Shown: one piece after another, positions 1-6,299 of the stretch
How the letters are laid out: each line of letters starts with the position of its first letter
Position numbering within the stretch: the first letter of the stretch is position 1
Notes under the pieces: generated by a model
What the model was told of the DNA's origin: nothing
Database searches by the model: none
What the model saw: the letters and a program-made list of their open reading frames with translations, nothing else
Position numbers and translations under genes: made by a program
Origin: Actinomycetes bacterium
GTDB lineage: Bacteria > Actinomycetota > Actinomycetes > Actinomycetales > Cellulomonadaceae
Assembly: GCA_023388235.1 (NCBI GenBank)
Contig: JAEWGQ010000227.1
Coordinates: 1 to 9,594 of the forward strand
Length of the DNA stretch: 9,594 nucleotides
Direction of reading: 5' to 3'

Positions 1-802
1 ACCCCGGGCCCCGGAGCGCGCCGCCGGCCCCCGCCTGGTCGCCCGCGGTCTCGCGGTCGGCTGGCCCGGCCGGGAGCCCGCCGTCACCGGCCTGGACCTC
101 GACCTCGCGCCCGGCCGCAGCGTCGCCGTCGTGGGGCCGTCGGGCGTCGGCAAGACCACCCTCCTGCTCACGCTCGCCGGGTTCCTGCCGCCGCGCGCCG
201 GGGAGCTGCTGCTCGACGGCGTCCCCCTGCCCGCGGTCGACCCGGCCGTCCGGCTGTCCCGCCTGGCGCTGACCACCGAGGACGCGCACGTCTTCGAGAC
301 CACCGTGCTGGAGAACCTGCGCGTGGCGCGCGGCTCCGCGACCGCCGACGAGGCGCGTGCGGCGCTGGAGCGCGCGGGCCTGGGCGACTGGCTCGCCGGG
401 CTGCCCGACGGCGTCGACACGCTGCTCGGCCCGGACGCCCGGAGCGTGTCGGGCGGGGAGCGCCGCCGGCTGCTGCTGGCGCGGTCCCTGCTGGCCGCCG
501 CCCCGCTGCTGCTCGTCGACGAGCCCGCCGAGCACCTGGACCCCGGGACGGCCGACCGGCTGGTCACCGACCTGCTCGCCACCCCCCGCACCACCGGTGC
601 CGGGCGCGGCGTGCTGCTCGTCACCCACCGGCTCGCGCCGCTGGACGCCGCGGACGAGGTGCTGGTGCTCCGGGACGGCCGGGTCGCGGCGCGCGGGACG
701 CACGCGCACCTGCTGGCGGCCGACGCCGACTACCGTGAGGCCCACGCAGCCGAGCAGCACGACAGCGGGACGGGGACGACACACGCATGGCCGACGACCT
801 GA
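1..802 (+). CDS. cydC: CydC-type thiol reductant ABC exporter subunit, C-terminal ATPase part (5' end outside window)
   Basis: The reading frame is open from the left edge (first whole codon at base 2) to the TGA at 800-802, so only the last 266 residues are present. They form a complete ABC nucleotide-binding domain. Visible-fragment positions are: Walker A GPSGVGKTT (45-53), a Q-loop region TTEDAHVF (91-98) with Glu in place of the usual Gln, signature SGGERRR (150-156), Walker B LLLVDEP (169-175) and the H-switch VTHR (207-210). The membrane half lies upstream. The TEDAHVF and SGGERRR wording resembles actinobacterial CydC, partner of CydD in the heterodimer that exports glutathione or cysteine and is needed for cytochrome bd assembly. 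A GTG at 131 opens no separate gene, because it lies inside the strand before Walker A. The end overlaps the next kinase gene by 16 bases, so the two are probably co-transcribed. A different half-size ABC exporter remains possible, since CydD is not visible. Confidence 0.8.
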   Translation, partial: PRAPERAAGPRLVARGLAVGWPGREPAVTGLDLDLAPGRSVAVVGPSGVGKTTLLLTLAGFLPPRAGELLLDGVPLPAVDPAVRLSRLALTTEDAHVFETTVLENLRVARGSATADEARAALERAGLGDWLAGLPDGVDTLLGPDARSVSGGERRRLLLARSLLAAAPLLLVDEPAEHLDPGTADRLVTDLLATPRTTGAGRGVLLVTHRLAPLDAADEVLVLRDGRVAARGTHAHLLAADADYREAHAAEQHDSGTGTTHAWPTT

Positions 803-2553
803 CGACGCAGGACCCGACCACGCACGGCGTGACCACGACGATCCACGTCCGGGAACCGGGCGGGCGCTCGCACCTGGAGCTCGGCACCGCGACGGAGTCC
901 GGGGACGAGCTCGCCGACCTCCTGGACGCGGTGCTGTCGGTCGCCTCGGGCCTCGAGCTGCCCGGCGTGCTGGAGCGGTTCGTCCGGGTGTCCGTCGAGC
1001 TGACGGGCGCGCGGTACGGCGCGATCAACGTGCTCGACTCCCGCGGCGAGTCCACGACGTTCGTGCAGACCGGCGTGCCCGCGGCGACGGCCGCCCTCAT
1101 GGGCCACCCCCCGCACGCCCAGGGCGTGCTGAGCCAGATCCCCGCGCAGGGCGTGCTGCTGCTGGACGACCTGACCGAGCACCCGGCCTTCCGCGGCTGG
1201 CCCGCCGGGCACCCGATGATGGGCTCGTTCCTGGGCGCGTCCGTGCGGGTCCGGGACCAGGTGTACGGCTACCTGTACCTGTCCGAGAAGGACGGCGGCT
1301 TCACCGAGAAGGACGCCACCACGGTGATCGCCCTGGCCGCGACGGCGGGCGTCGCGGTGGCGAACGCCCAGCTCTACGCGGAGGGCTCCCGGCGCGAGCA
1401 CTGGCTGCGCGCCGGCCAGGAGATCACCACGATGCTGCTGTCCGGCGCCGACGAGGAGGAGGCGCTCGCGCACATCGCCGCGACGGCCCGCGAGGTCGCC
1501 GACGCGGACACGGCCGCGCTCGCCCTGCCGGGCGTCGCCGGCGAGCTGCTGATCGAGCTCGCCGACGGGCACAACGCCGACACCCTCGTGGGCGCGCAGC
1601 TCACCCCGGGCGGGCCCACGTGGTCCGTCATGCAGGAGGGCACCGGCCTGCTGATGGACTCGCTCGCGAAGTCCCGGCGGATCACGGTGCCGGCGATGCG
1701 CTCGTTCGGCTCGGCGCTGTTCGCCCCGCTGCAGACGTCCGGCCGCGGCGTGGGCGTGCTGATCCTGCTGCGCCGCATCGGCGCGCCCACGTTCGAGCAG
1801 CACGACCTCGCGACCGCCGAGTCGTTCGCGTCCCAGGCCGCCCTGGCGTTCGTGCTCGCGGAGGCCCGGCACGCCCAGGACCAGGCGGCGCTGCTCGACG
1901 AGCGGGAGCGCATCGCGCGCGACCTGCACGACCTCGCCATCCAGCAGCTCTTCGCCACGGGCATGCAGCTCGAGACGGTCCGCCGGCGGTCCTCCCGCGG
2001 CGTCGACCCCTCCGAGCTCACGAGCATCGTCGAGGAGGCGCTCGACAACGTCGACGCGTCCGTCCGGCAGATCCGGCAGATCGTGTACGCCCTGCGCGAC
2101 CCGGACGCCGCCACCGGCATCGTCGAGCGCCTGCGCCGGGAGGCCTCGCTCGCGCGCACGGGCCTGGGCTTCGCGCCGTCGCTCGTGGTGATCCTGGACG
2201 GGGAGGCCGTGCCGGACGGCGACTACATCGTCGCCGACCTGGTGGACGAGCGGATCGGCCCCGACCGCACCGACGACGTCGTCGCCGTGGTGCGCGAGGG
2301 CCTCGCGAACGCCGCGCGGCACGCGCACGCGTCGTCCGTGAGCGTCCGCGTCACCGTCGACGGCGCGGGCCCCCTGGGCACGGTGCGCGTCGAGGTGGAG
2401 GACGACGGCGTGGGCCTGCCCGCGACGCGCGACCGCCGGTCGGGCACCGGGAACCTCGCCGCACGGGCCCGCCAGCACGGCGGCACGTTCTCGATCGGCG
2501 TCGCCCCGGGCGGCCAGGGGACGCTGCTGTCGTGGTCGGTGCCCCTGGGCTGA
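787..2553 (+). CDS. two-GAF-domain sensor histidine kinase, DosS/DevS type, probable heme sensor
   Basis: 588 residues with no signal peptide or membrane segment, so a cytoplasmic sensor. Domain order is GAF-A (about 45-200), GAF-B (about 205-360), HisKA_3 dimerisation domain with phospho-acceptor H381 in ARDLHD, and a HATPase_c domain (about 495-588) with N-box REGLANAARHA (503-513), G1 DDGVGLP (539-545) and G2 GTGNLAARA (553-561). Compared with M. tuberculosis DosS as I recall it, the layout is collinear. The proximal heme ligand H149 matches H142 (GHPMMGSFLG) and distal Y171 matches Y164, while the E87 position is N81. Family members sense O2, NO, CO or redox state and phosphorylate a LuxR-type regulator. 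The ATG at 787 lies inside the end of cydC. GGGGA at 772-776 gives a modest Shine-Dalgarno site 10 bases away, and no separate promoter is visible. The kinase assignment is firm; heme binding is inferred from the motifs. Confidence 0.92.
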   Translation: MADDLTTQDPTTHGVTTTIHVREPGGRSHLELGTATESGDELADLLDAVLSVASGLELPGVLERFVRVSVELTGARYGAINVLDSRGESTTFVQTGVPAATAALMGHPPHAQGVLSQIPAQGVLLLDDLTEHPAFRGWPAGHPMMGSFLGASVRVRDQVYGYLYLSEKDGGFTEKDATTVIALAATAGVAVANAQLYAEGSRREHWLRAGQEITTMLLSGADEEEALAHIAATAREVADADTAALALPGVAGELLIELADGHNADTLVGAQLTPGGPTWSVMQEGTGLLMDSLAKSRRITVPAMRSFGSALFAPLQTSGRGVGVLILLRRIGAPTFEQHDLATAESFASQAALAFVLAEARHAQDQAALLDERERIARDLHDLAIQQLFATGMQLETVRRRSSRGVDPSELTSIVEEALDNVDASVRQIRQIVYALRDPDAATGIVERLRREASLARTGLGFAPSLVVILDGEAVPDGDYIVADLVDERIGPDRTDDVVAVVREGLANAARHAHASSVSVRVTVDGAGPLGTVRVEVEDDGVGLPATRDRRSGTGNLAARARQHGGTFSIGVAPGGQGTLLSWSVPLG

Positions 2554-2564
2554 GCCCGGGGCAC
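2539..2564. terminator. hairpin terminator between convergent kinase and regulator genes; kinase stop codon is its loop
   Basis: GTGCCCC (2539-2545) pairs with GGGGCAC (2558-2564), and GGGC (2547-2550) with GCCC (2554-2557). This gives an 11-bp stem with one bulged T at 2546 and a three-base loop, TGA (2551-2553), which is the kinase stop codon. The genes converge here with 18 bases between their stops, so a two-way terminator is expected. There is no T-tract on either strand, as is common for hairpin terminators in high-GC actinobacteria. Function is inferred from structure and position. Confidence 0.65.
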
Positions 2565-2571
2565 CCGCCGG

Positions 2572-3255
2572 TCAGGAGCGGCCGGTCTCGGCCCGCCAGC
2601 CGCTGTGCCGGCGCGCGGCGACCCAGGCCGCCACCTGCGTGCGGCGCTGCAGGCCCATCTTCGCGAGCAGCGACGTGATGTGGTTCTTCACGGTCTTCTC
2701 GGCGACGCCCAGCCGCTCGGCGATCTCCCGGTTCGACAGGCCGTCGCCGATGAGGTCGAGCACCTTGAGCTCGGACGGGGTGAGGTTCTCCGTCGGGTCC
2801 TCGTGCCCCGCGCGGCGCCGGGTGACGGTCCGCTCGTCGAGCAGGGTGCGCCCGGCGGCGACCGCGCGGATGACGTCGGTGATCTCCGCGCCGCGCACGC
2901 TCTTCAGCAGGTAGGCCGCGGCGCCCGCGTCGAGGGCGGACGCCAGCGCGTCGTCGTCGTCGAACGACGTGAGCACGATCGCGCGCGCCGCCGGCAGGGT
3001 CTGCTTGACCTGCGTCATCAGGTCGATGCCGGTCCCGTCGGGGAGCTGCAGGTCGACCAGGAGCACGTCGGGGTGCACCAGGCCGGCGCGCCGGACGCCG
3101 TCGGCGACGGAGCCGGCCTCGGCGACGACCTTCATGCCGTCGGCACGCTCGACCACCTCGGCGATCCCCCGCCGCACGACCTCGTGGTCGTCGACGATCA
3201 TCACCGAGATCGGTCCCGTGCGGGCCGGCTGGACTGCGCTGTTCGTGGCGGACAC
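2572..3255 (-). CDS. NarL/LuxR-family response regulator, DosR/DevR-like
   Basis: 227 residues when started at the GTG at 3255-3253. The receiver domain (about 17-135) has acidic pair D22/D23, phospho-acceptor D68 in LLVDLQLPD, T96 and K118. The LuxR-type helix-turn-helix (about 156-215) contains LTPSELKVL and the recognition region EKTVKNHITSLLAKMGLQRR. DDHEVVRRG near the start, AGRTLLD in the linker and EKTVKN in the DNA-binding helix closely resemble M. tuberculosis DosR, so it is probably the phosphorylation partner of the facing kinase and a hypoxia, NO or redox regulator. It is transcribed towards the kinase rather than in an operon with it. Start choice: GTG 3255 sits 6 bases after a TACGAT -10 box, suggesting a leaderless mRNA. 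The ATG at 3201 (MIVDDHE) is the alternative. A start further upstream at 3363 would add a basic, low-complexity stretch outside the family. Confidence 0.9.
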   Translation of the reverse strand: MSATNSAVQPARTGPISVMIVDDHEVVRRGIAEVVERADGMKVVAEAGSVADGVRRAGLVHPDVLLVDLQLPDGTGIDLMTQVKQTLPAARAIVLTSFDDDDALASALDAGAAAYLLKSVRGAEITDVIRAVAAGRTLLDERTVTRRRAGHEDPTENLTPSELKVLDLIGDGLSNREIAERLGVAEKTVKNHITSLLAKMGLQRRTQVAAWVAARRHSGWRAETGRS

Positions 3256-3261
3256 GAAGGC

Positions 3262-3290
3262 ATCGTAACGACACGGGGCGATGCGGTCCC
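3262..3290 (-). promoter_or_regulatory. candidate leaderless promoter of the response regulator
   Basis: On the minus strand TACGAT (3267-3262) fits the actinobacterial -10 pattern TANNNT. GGGACC (3290-3285), 17 bases upstream, shares the GAC core of TTGACA. The last T of the -10 at position -7 would put +1 exactly on the G of the GTG at 3255. No Shine-Dalgarno sequence precedes that GTG, which is consistent with leaderless translation. Predicted by eye only. Confidence 0.45.
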
Positions 3291-3305
3291 GCAGCGCCGC
3301 ACCGT

Positions 3306-3327
3306 GGCGCCGCGGTCGCCTGGCGCC
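3306..3327. repeat. GGCGCC inverted pair in the divergent intergenic region
   Basis: GGCGCC occurs at 3306-3311 and 3322-3327, ten bases apart, between the divergent starts of the response regulator (3255) and the dehydrogenase (3356). Each copy is itself palindromic, so the pair could be an operator or could form a hairpin. Such sites arise often by chance at this GC content, so a regulatory role is only a suggestion. No clear -10 box for the rightward gene is visible in the region. Confidence 0.2.
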
Positions 3328-3355
3328 GGGGCACCCCGTGCGGCAGCCTGCGGAG

Positions 3356-4303
3356 ATGACCACCGTGCTGCTGCCGTCGTCGATCCCCCTGTCCCCCGGG
3401 CTCCCCGACGGGGTGCGGGCCGTGACCTACGACGTCGAGCAGCCGCTGCCCGACGACCTGCTGGACGCCGACGCCCTCGTGGTGTGGGGCAACCCCACGG
3501 CGCAGCTCGCCGACGCGGCGCGCCGCACGGGCCGGCTGCGCTGGGTGCAGACCCTGGCCGCCGGCCCGGACCAGGTGCTGGCCGCCGGGTTCCCGCCGCA
3601 CGTCCGGATCACCTCGGGGCGCGGCCTGCACGACGGCCCTGTCGCCGAGCACACCCTCGCGCTGCTGCTGGCCGTCGCCCGGCGGCTGCCCGAGCTGGTC
3701 CGGGCGCAGGACGCGCACCGCTGGGCCGCGGAGCTGGGCGGCCGGCAGCGGCTGCCGCACGAGGGCGGGGAGTTCCGCTCGCTGTCCGGCGCGCGCGTGC
3801 TGATCTGGGGCTTCGGGTCGATCGGCGCGCGGCTCGCCCCGCTGCTCACCGTGCTGGGCGCCCAGGTGGTCGGGGTGGCGACGCGGCCCGGCACCCGCGC
3901 CGGCTACCCCGTCCTGACGCCGGCGGAGGTCCCCGACGCCCTGCCGGGCACCGACGTGCTGGTCGGCATCCTGCCCGCGACGCCGGCGACCCGGCGGGTC
4001 CTCGGCGCCCCGGTGTTCGCCCGGCTGCCGCGGCACGCGTGGGTGGTGAACGTCGGGCGCGGCGCCACCCTGGACGAGGCGGCGCTGCTGACCGCGATCC
4101 GCGAGGAGCGCCTCGCCGGCGCCGCGCTCGACGTCATGGAGACCGAGCCGCTGCCGCCGGACTCCCCGCTGTGGGACGAGCAGCGCATCCTGCTCACCCC
4201 GCACGCCGCCGGCGGCCGCCCGGTGGGCGCCGACACGCTGCTGACCGACAACATCCGGGCGTTCGTGCGCGGCGAGCCGCTGCGCAACACCGTGGCGCGC
4301 TAA
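3356..4303 (+). CDS. D-isomer-specific 2-hydroxyacid dehydrogenase (NAD(P)-dependent)
   Basis: 315 residues from the ATG at 3356. This family reversibly reduces 2-keto acids such as glyoxylate, hydroxypyruvate or phenylpyruvate to D-2-hydroxyacids. The nucleotide-binding motif is GFGSIG (152-157). The catalytic triad is visible: R235 in VNVGRG, E264 in METEPLP and H283 in LTPHAAG. The family segment GPVAEHTLALLL is at 94-105. After the second strand of the Rossmann fold (VVGVATRPG) there is no acidic residue and an Arg at 177, which favours NADPH over NADH by inference. The substrate cannot be told. The start follows directly after GGAG with no usable spacing, so it may be leaderless. An upstream ATG at 3281 would add 25 arginine-rich residues that do not look like the family. 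It has no co-directional neighbour and diverges from the response regulator. Confidence 0.88.
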   Translation: MTTVLLPSSIPLSPGLPDGVRAVTYDVEQPLPDDLLDADALVVWGNPTAQLADAARRTGRLRWVQTLAAGPDQVLAAGFPPHVRITSGRGLHDGPVAEHTLALLLAVARRLPELVRAQDAHRWAAELGGRQRLPHEGGEFRSLSGARVLIWGFGSIGARLAPLLTVLGAQVVGVATRPGTRAGYPVLTPAEVPDALPGTDVLVGILPATPATRRVLGAPVFARLPRHAWVVNVGRGATLDEAALLTAIREERLAGAALDVMETEPLPPDSPLWDEQRILLTPHAAGGRPVGADTLLTDNIRAFVRGEPLRNTVAR

Positions 4304-4305
4304 CC

Positions 4306-4324
4306 GGGGCCGGCCGGCCGCCCC
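4306..4324. terminator. hairpin after the dehydrogenase gene
   Basis: GGGGC (4306-4310) pairs with GCCCC (4320-4324) around a nine-base GC-rich loop, starting three bases after the dehydrogenase TAA. It lies between convergent genes and has no T-tract. A candidate rightward terminator from position and structure only. Confidence 0.45.
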
Positions 4325-4340
4325 GCCCGCCCCGCACGGT

Positions 4341-4355
4341 GCCCGCCCGGCGGGC
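4341..4355. terminator. hairpin after mutM, end of the leftward operon
   Basis: GCCCGC (4341-4346) pairs perfectly with GCGGGC (4350-4355) around a three-base loop. On the minus strand it begins 5 bases past the mutM TGA (4363-4361), so it is well placed to end the leftward transcript. It has no U-tract. Confidence 0.5.
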
Positions 4356-4360
4356 GGACG

Positions 4361-5278
4361 TCAGGGCGCCGGCTGGCAGACCGGGCAGAGGTGCGACGAG
4401 CGGTTCGTGAACGGCACCCGCACCACGGGCGTCCCGCAGCGCGGGCACGGCTCCCCGGCCTGCCCGTACACCGCCAGCGACCGGTCGAAGTACCCGGACG
4501 CGCCGTTCACGTTCACGTAGAGCGCGTCGAAGCTCGTGCCGCCCTGCGCCAGGGCGTCCCGCATCACGGCGGCGGTCCCGTCGAGGACGCGGCGGGCGGT
4601 CGCCTGGTCCAGGTCGGCCGTCGGGGTCGCGGGGTGCACCCGGGCGCGCCACAGGCCCTCGTCCGCGTAGATGTTGCCCACGCCCGACACGACGCCCTGG
4701 TCCAGCAGCGCCCGCTTCACCTGGGTGCGGCGGCGGCGCACCGCCCGGGCCGCGGCGTCGGGGTCCAGCGCCGGGTCCAGCAGGTCCCGCGCGATGTGCG
4801 CGACGGGCGCGGGCACCAGGGCCAGCGCCGCGCCGGCGCCACCGGGACCGCCGTCCGCCGTCGGCTCCAGGTCCACGACCGACAGGTGCCCGAACGTCCG
4901 CTGGTCCACGAAGTCCAGCGCGCCGCCGTCGTCGAGCAGCAGCCGCACGCGCAGGTGCGGGTGCTCCTGCCCGGTCGCGACGTCCGCGGGCGTGGCCCGC
5001 ACCAGCAGCTGCCCGCTCATGCCGAGGTGCGCCAGCAGGGCGTCGTCCGGGCGGGCACCCGGGGCGCCGGGGTGGTCGAGCGGCAGCCACAGGAACTTGC
5101 CGCGGCGGACGGCGGCGGTCAGCGTGCGTCCCGCCAGCCGGCCCGCGAGGTCGGCGGGGCCCGCCAGGTGCCGGCGGACGCTGTAGGGCCGGTGCACCTC
5201 GACGGACCGCACGGCGCGTCCCACGACGTGCCGCTCCAGCCCGTCGCGGACCGTCTCGACCTCGGGCAGCTCCGGCAC
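4361..5278 (-). CDS. mutM: formamidopyrimidine-DNA glycosylase (Fpg/MutM)
   Basis: 305 residues. A bifunctional base-excision repair enzyme that removes 8-oxoguanine and formamidopyrimidines and nicks the abasic site. The start is fixed by the chemistry: after the initiator Met the chain begins PELPEVETV, giving catalytic P2 and E3, and the start codon is GTG. Other residues seen are K61 in RRGKFLWL, M87 in HLGMSGQ, R127 and F129 in DQRTFG, the H2TH element [12 protein letters not shown] (199-210), and a zinc finger with C278, C281, C298 and C301 holding R293. It is somewhat longer than E. coli Fpg (about 270), with extra Gly/Ala/Pro-rich loops near 68-79 and 139-150. The GTG lies 3 bases after the rnc stop, so translation is probably coupled to rnc. 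It is the last gene of the leftward cluster. Confidence 0.96.
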   Translation of the reverse strand: MPELPEVETVRDGLERHVVGRAVRSVEVHRPYSVRRHLAGPADLAGRLAGRTLTAAVRRGKFLWLPLDHPGAPGARPDDALLAHLGMSGQLLVRATPADVATGQEHPHLRVRLLLDDGGALDFVDQRTFGHLSVVDLEPTADGGPGGAGAALALVPAPVAHIARDLLDPALDPDAAARAVRRRRTQVKRALLDQGVVSGVGNIYADEGLWRARVHPATPTADLDQATARRVLDGTAAVMRDALAQGGTSFDALYVNVNGASGYFDRSLAVYGQAGEPCPRCGTPVVRVPFTNRSSHLCPVCQPAP

Positions 5279-5281
5279 GGG

Positions 5282-6040
5282 TCAGCGCGGGGCGGGGGCG
5301 GCGGGCTCCGCGTCGGCGTCGTCCGCCCCGGCCTCGTCCGCCCCGGCCTCGTCCGCGCGGTCGCCGTCGAGCGCGGCGTACGCGAGGGCCGCGGCCCGCT
5401 GCTCCGCGAGCTTCTTCGCCGTGCCCGTGCCGGTGCCGCGCACCGTGCCGGCCACGACGGCCTCCGCGGTGAAGGTGCGCGCGTGGTCGGGCCCGTCGCT
5501 CGTCACCTGGTACGCCGGGGCGCCCAGGCCGAGCGCGGCCGTGAGCTCCTGCAGGCTGGTCTTCCAGTCGAGCCCCGCCCCGAGGTCGGCGGCCGCGGTG
5601 AGCGTCGGGCCCACCAGGCCCATGACGACCGTGCGGGACGTCTCGAGGCCGTGGGACAGGTACACCGCCCCGAACAGGGCCTCGAGCGTGTCGGAGAGGA
5701 TCGAGTCCTTGTCCCGCCCGCCGGTCGCGAGCTCGCCCTTGCCGAGCAGCACGTAGGACCCGAGGTCCAGGGTGCGGGCGACCTCCGCCAGCGCGCGCTG
5801 GGAGACGGTCGCGGCGCGCATCTTCGCGAGCTCGCCCTCGGACTGCGCCGGGTGCCGGCGGTACAGCTCCTCGGTGACGACGAGGCCGAGCACGGTGTCC
5901 CCGAGGAACTCCAGGCGCTCGTTCGTCGGGATGCCGCCGGCCTCGTGGGCGAACGACCGGTGCGTGAGCGCCAGCACCAGCAGCTCGGGGTCCAGGTGGA
6001 CCCCGAGCTGCTGGGCGAGCTGTGCTGCTGCGGTGCTCAT
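5282..6040 (-). CDS. rnc: ribonuclease III
   Basis: 252 residues. An endonuclease that cuts double-stranded RNA, matures rRNA precursors and controls some mRNAs. The catalytic domain (about 5-150) has the signature NERLEFLGD (40-48) with metal ligands E41, E44 and D48, plus D117 and E120 in [13 protein letters not shown]; these match E. coli E38, E41, D45, D114 and E117. The double-stranded-RNA-binding domain spans about 157-225 and ends [19 protein letters not shown]. After it comes an acidic, Ala-rich tail (about 227-252) containing a DEAGA repeat. The ATG at 6040 begins just before the conserved N-terminal helix and is preceded by GGGTGA (6054-6049) with an 8-base spacer. A longer open frame to 6373 merely runs antisense-like through rpmF and is rejected. 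rpmF lies 62 bases upstream and mutM 3 bases downstream. Confidence 0.96.
   Translation of the reverse strand: MSTAAAQLAQQLGVHLDPELLVLALTHRSFAHEAGGIPTNERLEFLGDTVLGLVVTEELYRRHPAQSEGELAKMRAATVSQRALAEVARTLDLGSYVLLGKGELATGGRDKDSILSDTLEALFGAVYLSHGLETSRTVVMGLVGPTLTAAADLGAGLDWKTSLQELTAALGLGAPAYQVTSDGPDHARTFTAEAVVAGTVRGTGTGTAKKLAEQRAAALAYAALDGDRADEAGADEAGADDADAEPAAPAPR
5321..5356 (-). repeat. 15-bp tandem repeat in the 3' end of rnc
   Basis: The 15-base unit GTCCGCCCCGGCCTC (plus strand) occurs at 5321-5335 and again, identically, at 5336-5350, with six more matching bases at 5351-5356. On the minus strand it encodes a repeated DEAGA motif in the acidic tail of RNase III. The unit length is a multiple of three, so copy-number change would keep the frame. 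Confidence 0.85.
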
Positions 6041-6048
6041 GGTGCTCG

Positions 6049-6054
6049 TCACCC
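6049..6054 (-). promoter_or_regulatory. rnc ribosome binding site
   Basis: GGGTGA on the minus strand (6054-6049), 8 bases before the ATG at 6040, can pair with the UCACC part of the 16S rRNA 3' end. It supports the ATG start over the longer frame. A second GGTGACG copy lies in the hairpin loop region just upstream. Confidence 0.5.
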
Positions 6055-6057
6055 GCA

Positions 6058-6079
6058 CGCGCGGTGCGTCACCGGCGCG
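6058..6079 (-). promoter_or_regulatory. stem-loop in the rnc leader, next to its ribosome binding site
   Basis: On the minus strand CGCG (6079-6076), a bulged C (6075) and CGGTG (6074-6070) pair with CACCG (6066-6062) and CGCG (6061-6058) around the loop ACG. This gives a 9-bp stem with one bulge. It ends 3 bases before the GGGTGA site and lies in the 62-base gap after rpmF. It could be an RNase III self-cleavage site, a partial terminator or a control on ribosome access. RNase III is known to limit its own mRNA in E. coli and Streptomyces. An alternative 5-bp pairing (6054-6068) overlaps it. Confidence 0.4.
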
Positions 6080-6102
6080 GTCGGGTGGTGCGGCGCGTCG
6101 GC

Positions 6103-6297
6103 TCAGCCGGCGTGCTCGGTCCGCATCGCCTCGGCGTAGCGGCGACCGGCGTAGGCACCACAGGTCGGGCACGCCTGGTGCGGGCGCGCGTCCGACTTGC
6201 ACTGCGGGCAGGTGGTGAGCGTCGTGGCAGTGGTCTTCCACTGCGACCGACGCGCACGGGTGTTGCTGCGCGACATCTTGCGCTTCGGAACAGCCAC
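6103..6297 (-). CDS. rpmF: 50S ribosomal protein L32 (bL32), zinc-binding form
   Basis: 64 residues, the usual length. A component of the large ribosomal subunit near the peptidyl transferase region. The N-terminus [20 protein letters not shown] is diagnostic. Four cysteines, C30, C33, C43 and C46 (CPQC and CPTC), form a zinc ribbon, so this is the zinc-containing type rather than the cysteine-free paralogue that replaces it under zinc starvation in some actinobacteria. The start codon is GTG, two bases after the yceD stop TAG. A purine run GAGAAGAGAGAGAG (6317-6304), 6 bases upstream and inside the end of yceD, serves as the Shine-Dalgarno site. The yceD-rpmF pairing is widely conserved in bacteria and suggests coupled translation. 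Confidence 0.97.
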   Translation of the reverse strand: MAVPKRKMSRSNTRARRSQWKTTATTLTTCPQCKSDARPHQACPTCGAYAGRRYAEAMRTEHAG

Positions 6298-6299
6298 GG

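Noticed and set aside
357..2678. Long + strand open frame (773 codons) over cydC and the kinase
   Set aside because: Arg/Pro/Gly-rich composition with no domain. It is a shadow frame kept open by high GC, in conflict with two well-supported genes.
3256..3355. DosR-type binding box in the divergent region
   Set aside because: Single GGGAC/GTCCC-like half sites are present, but no 18-20 base palindrome resembling the known box was found.
2351..4204. Long - strand frame (617 codons) opposite the kinase end and dehydrogenase
   Set aside because: Overlaps genes with clear motifs on both strands; composition is repetitive Arg/Pro/Ala.
4391..6139. Long + strand open frame (582 codons) opposite mutM and rnc
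   Set aside because: Its low-complexity Val/Arg/Gln-rich product is antisense to two proteins with intact catalytic motifs.
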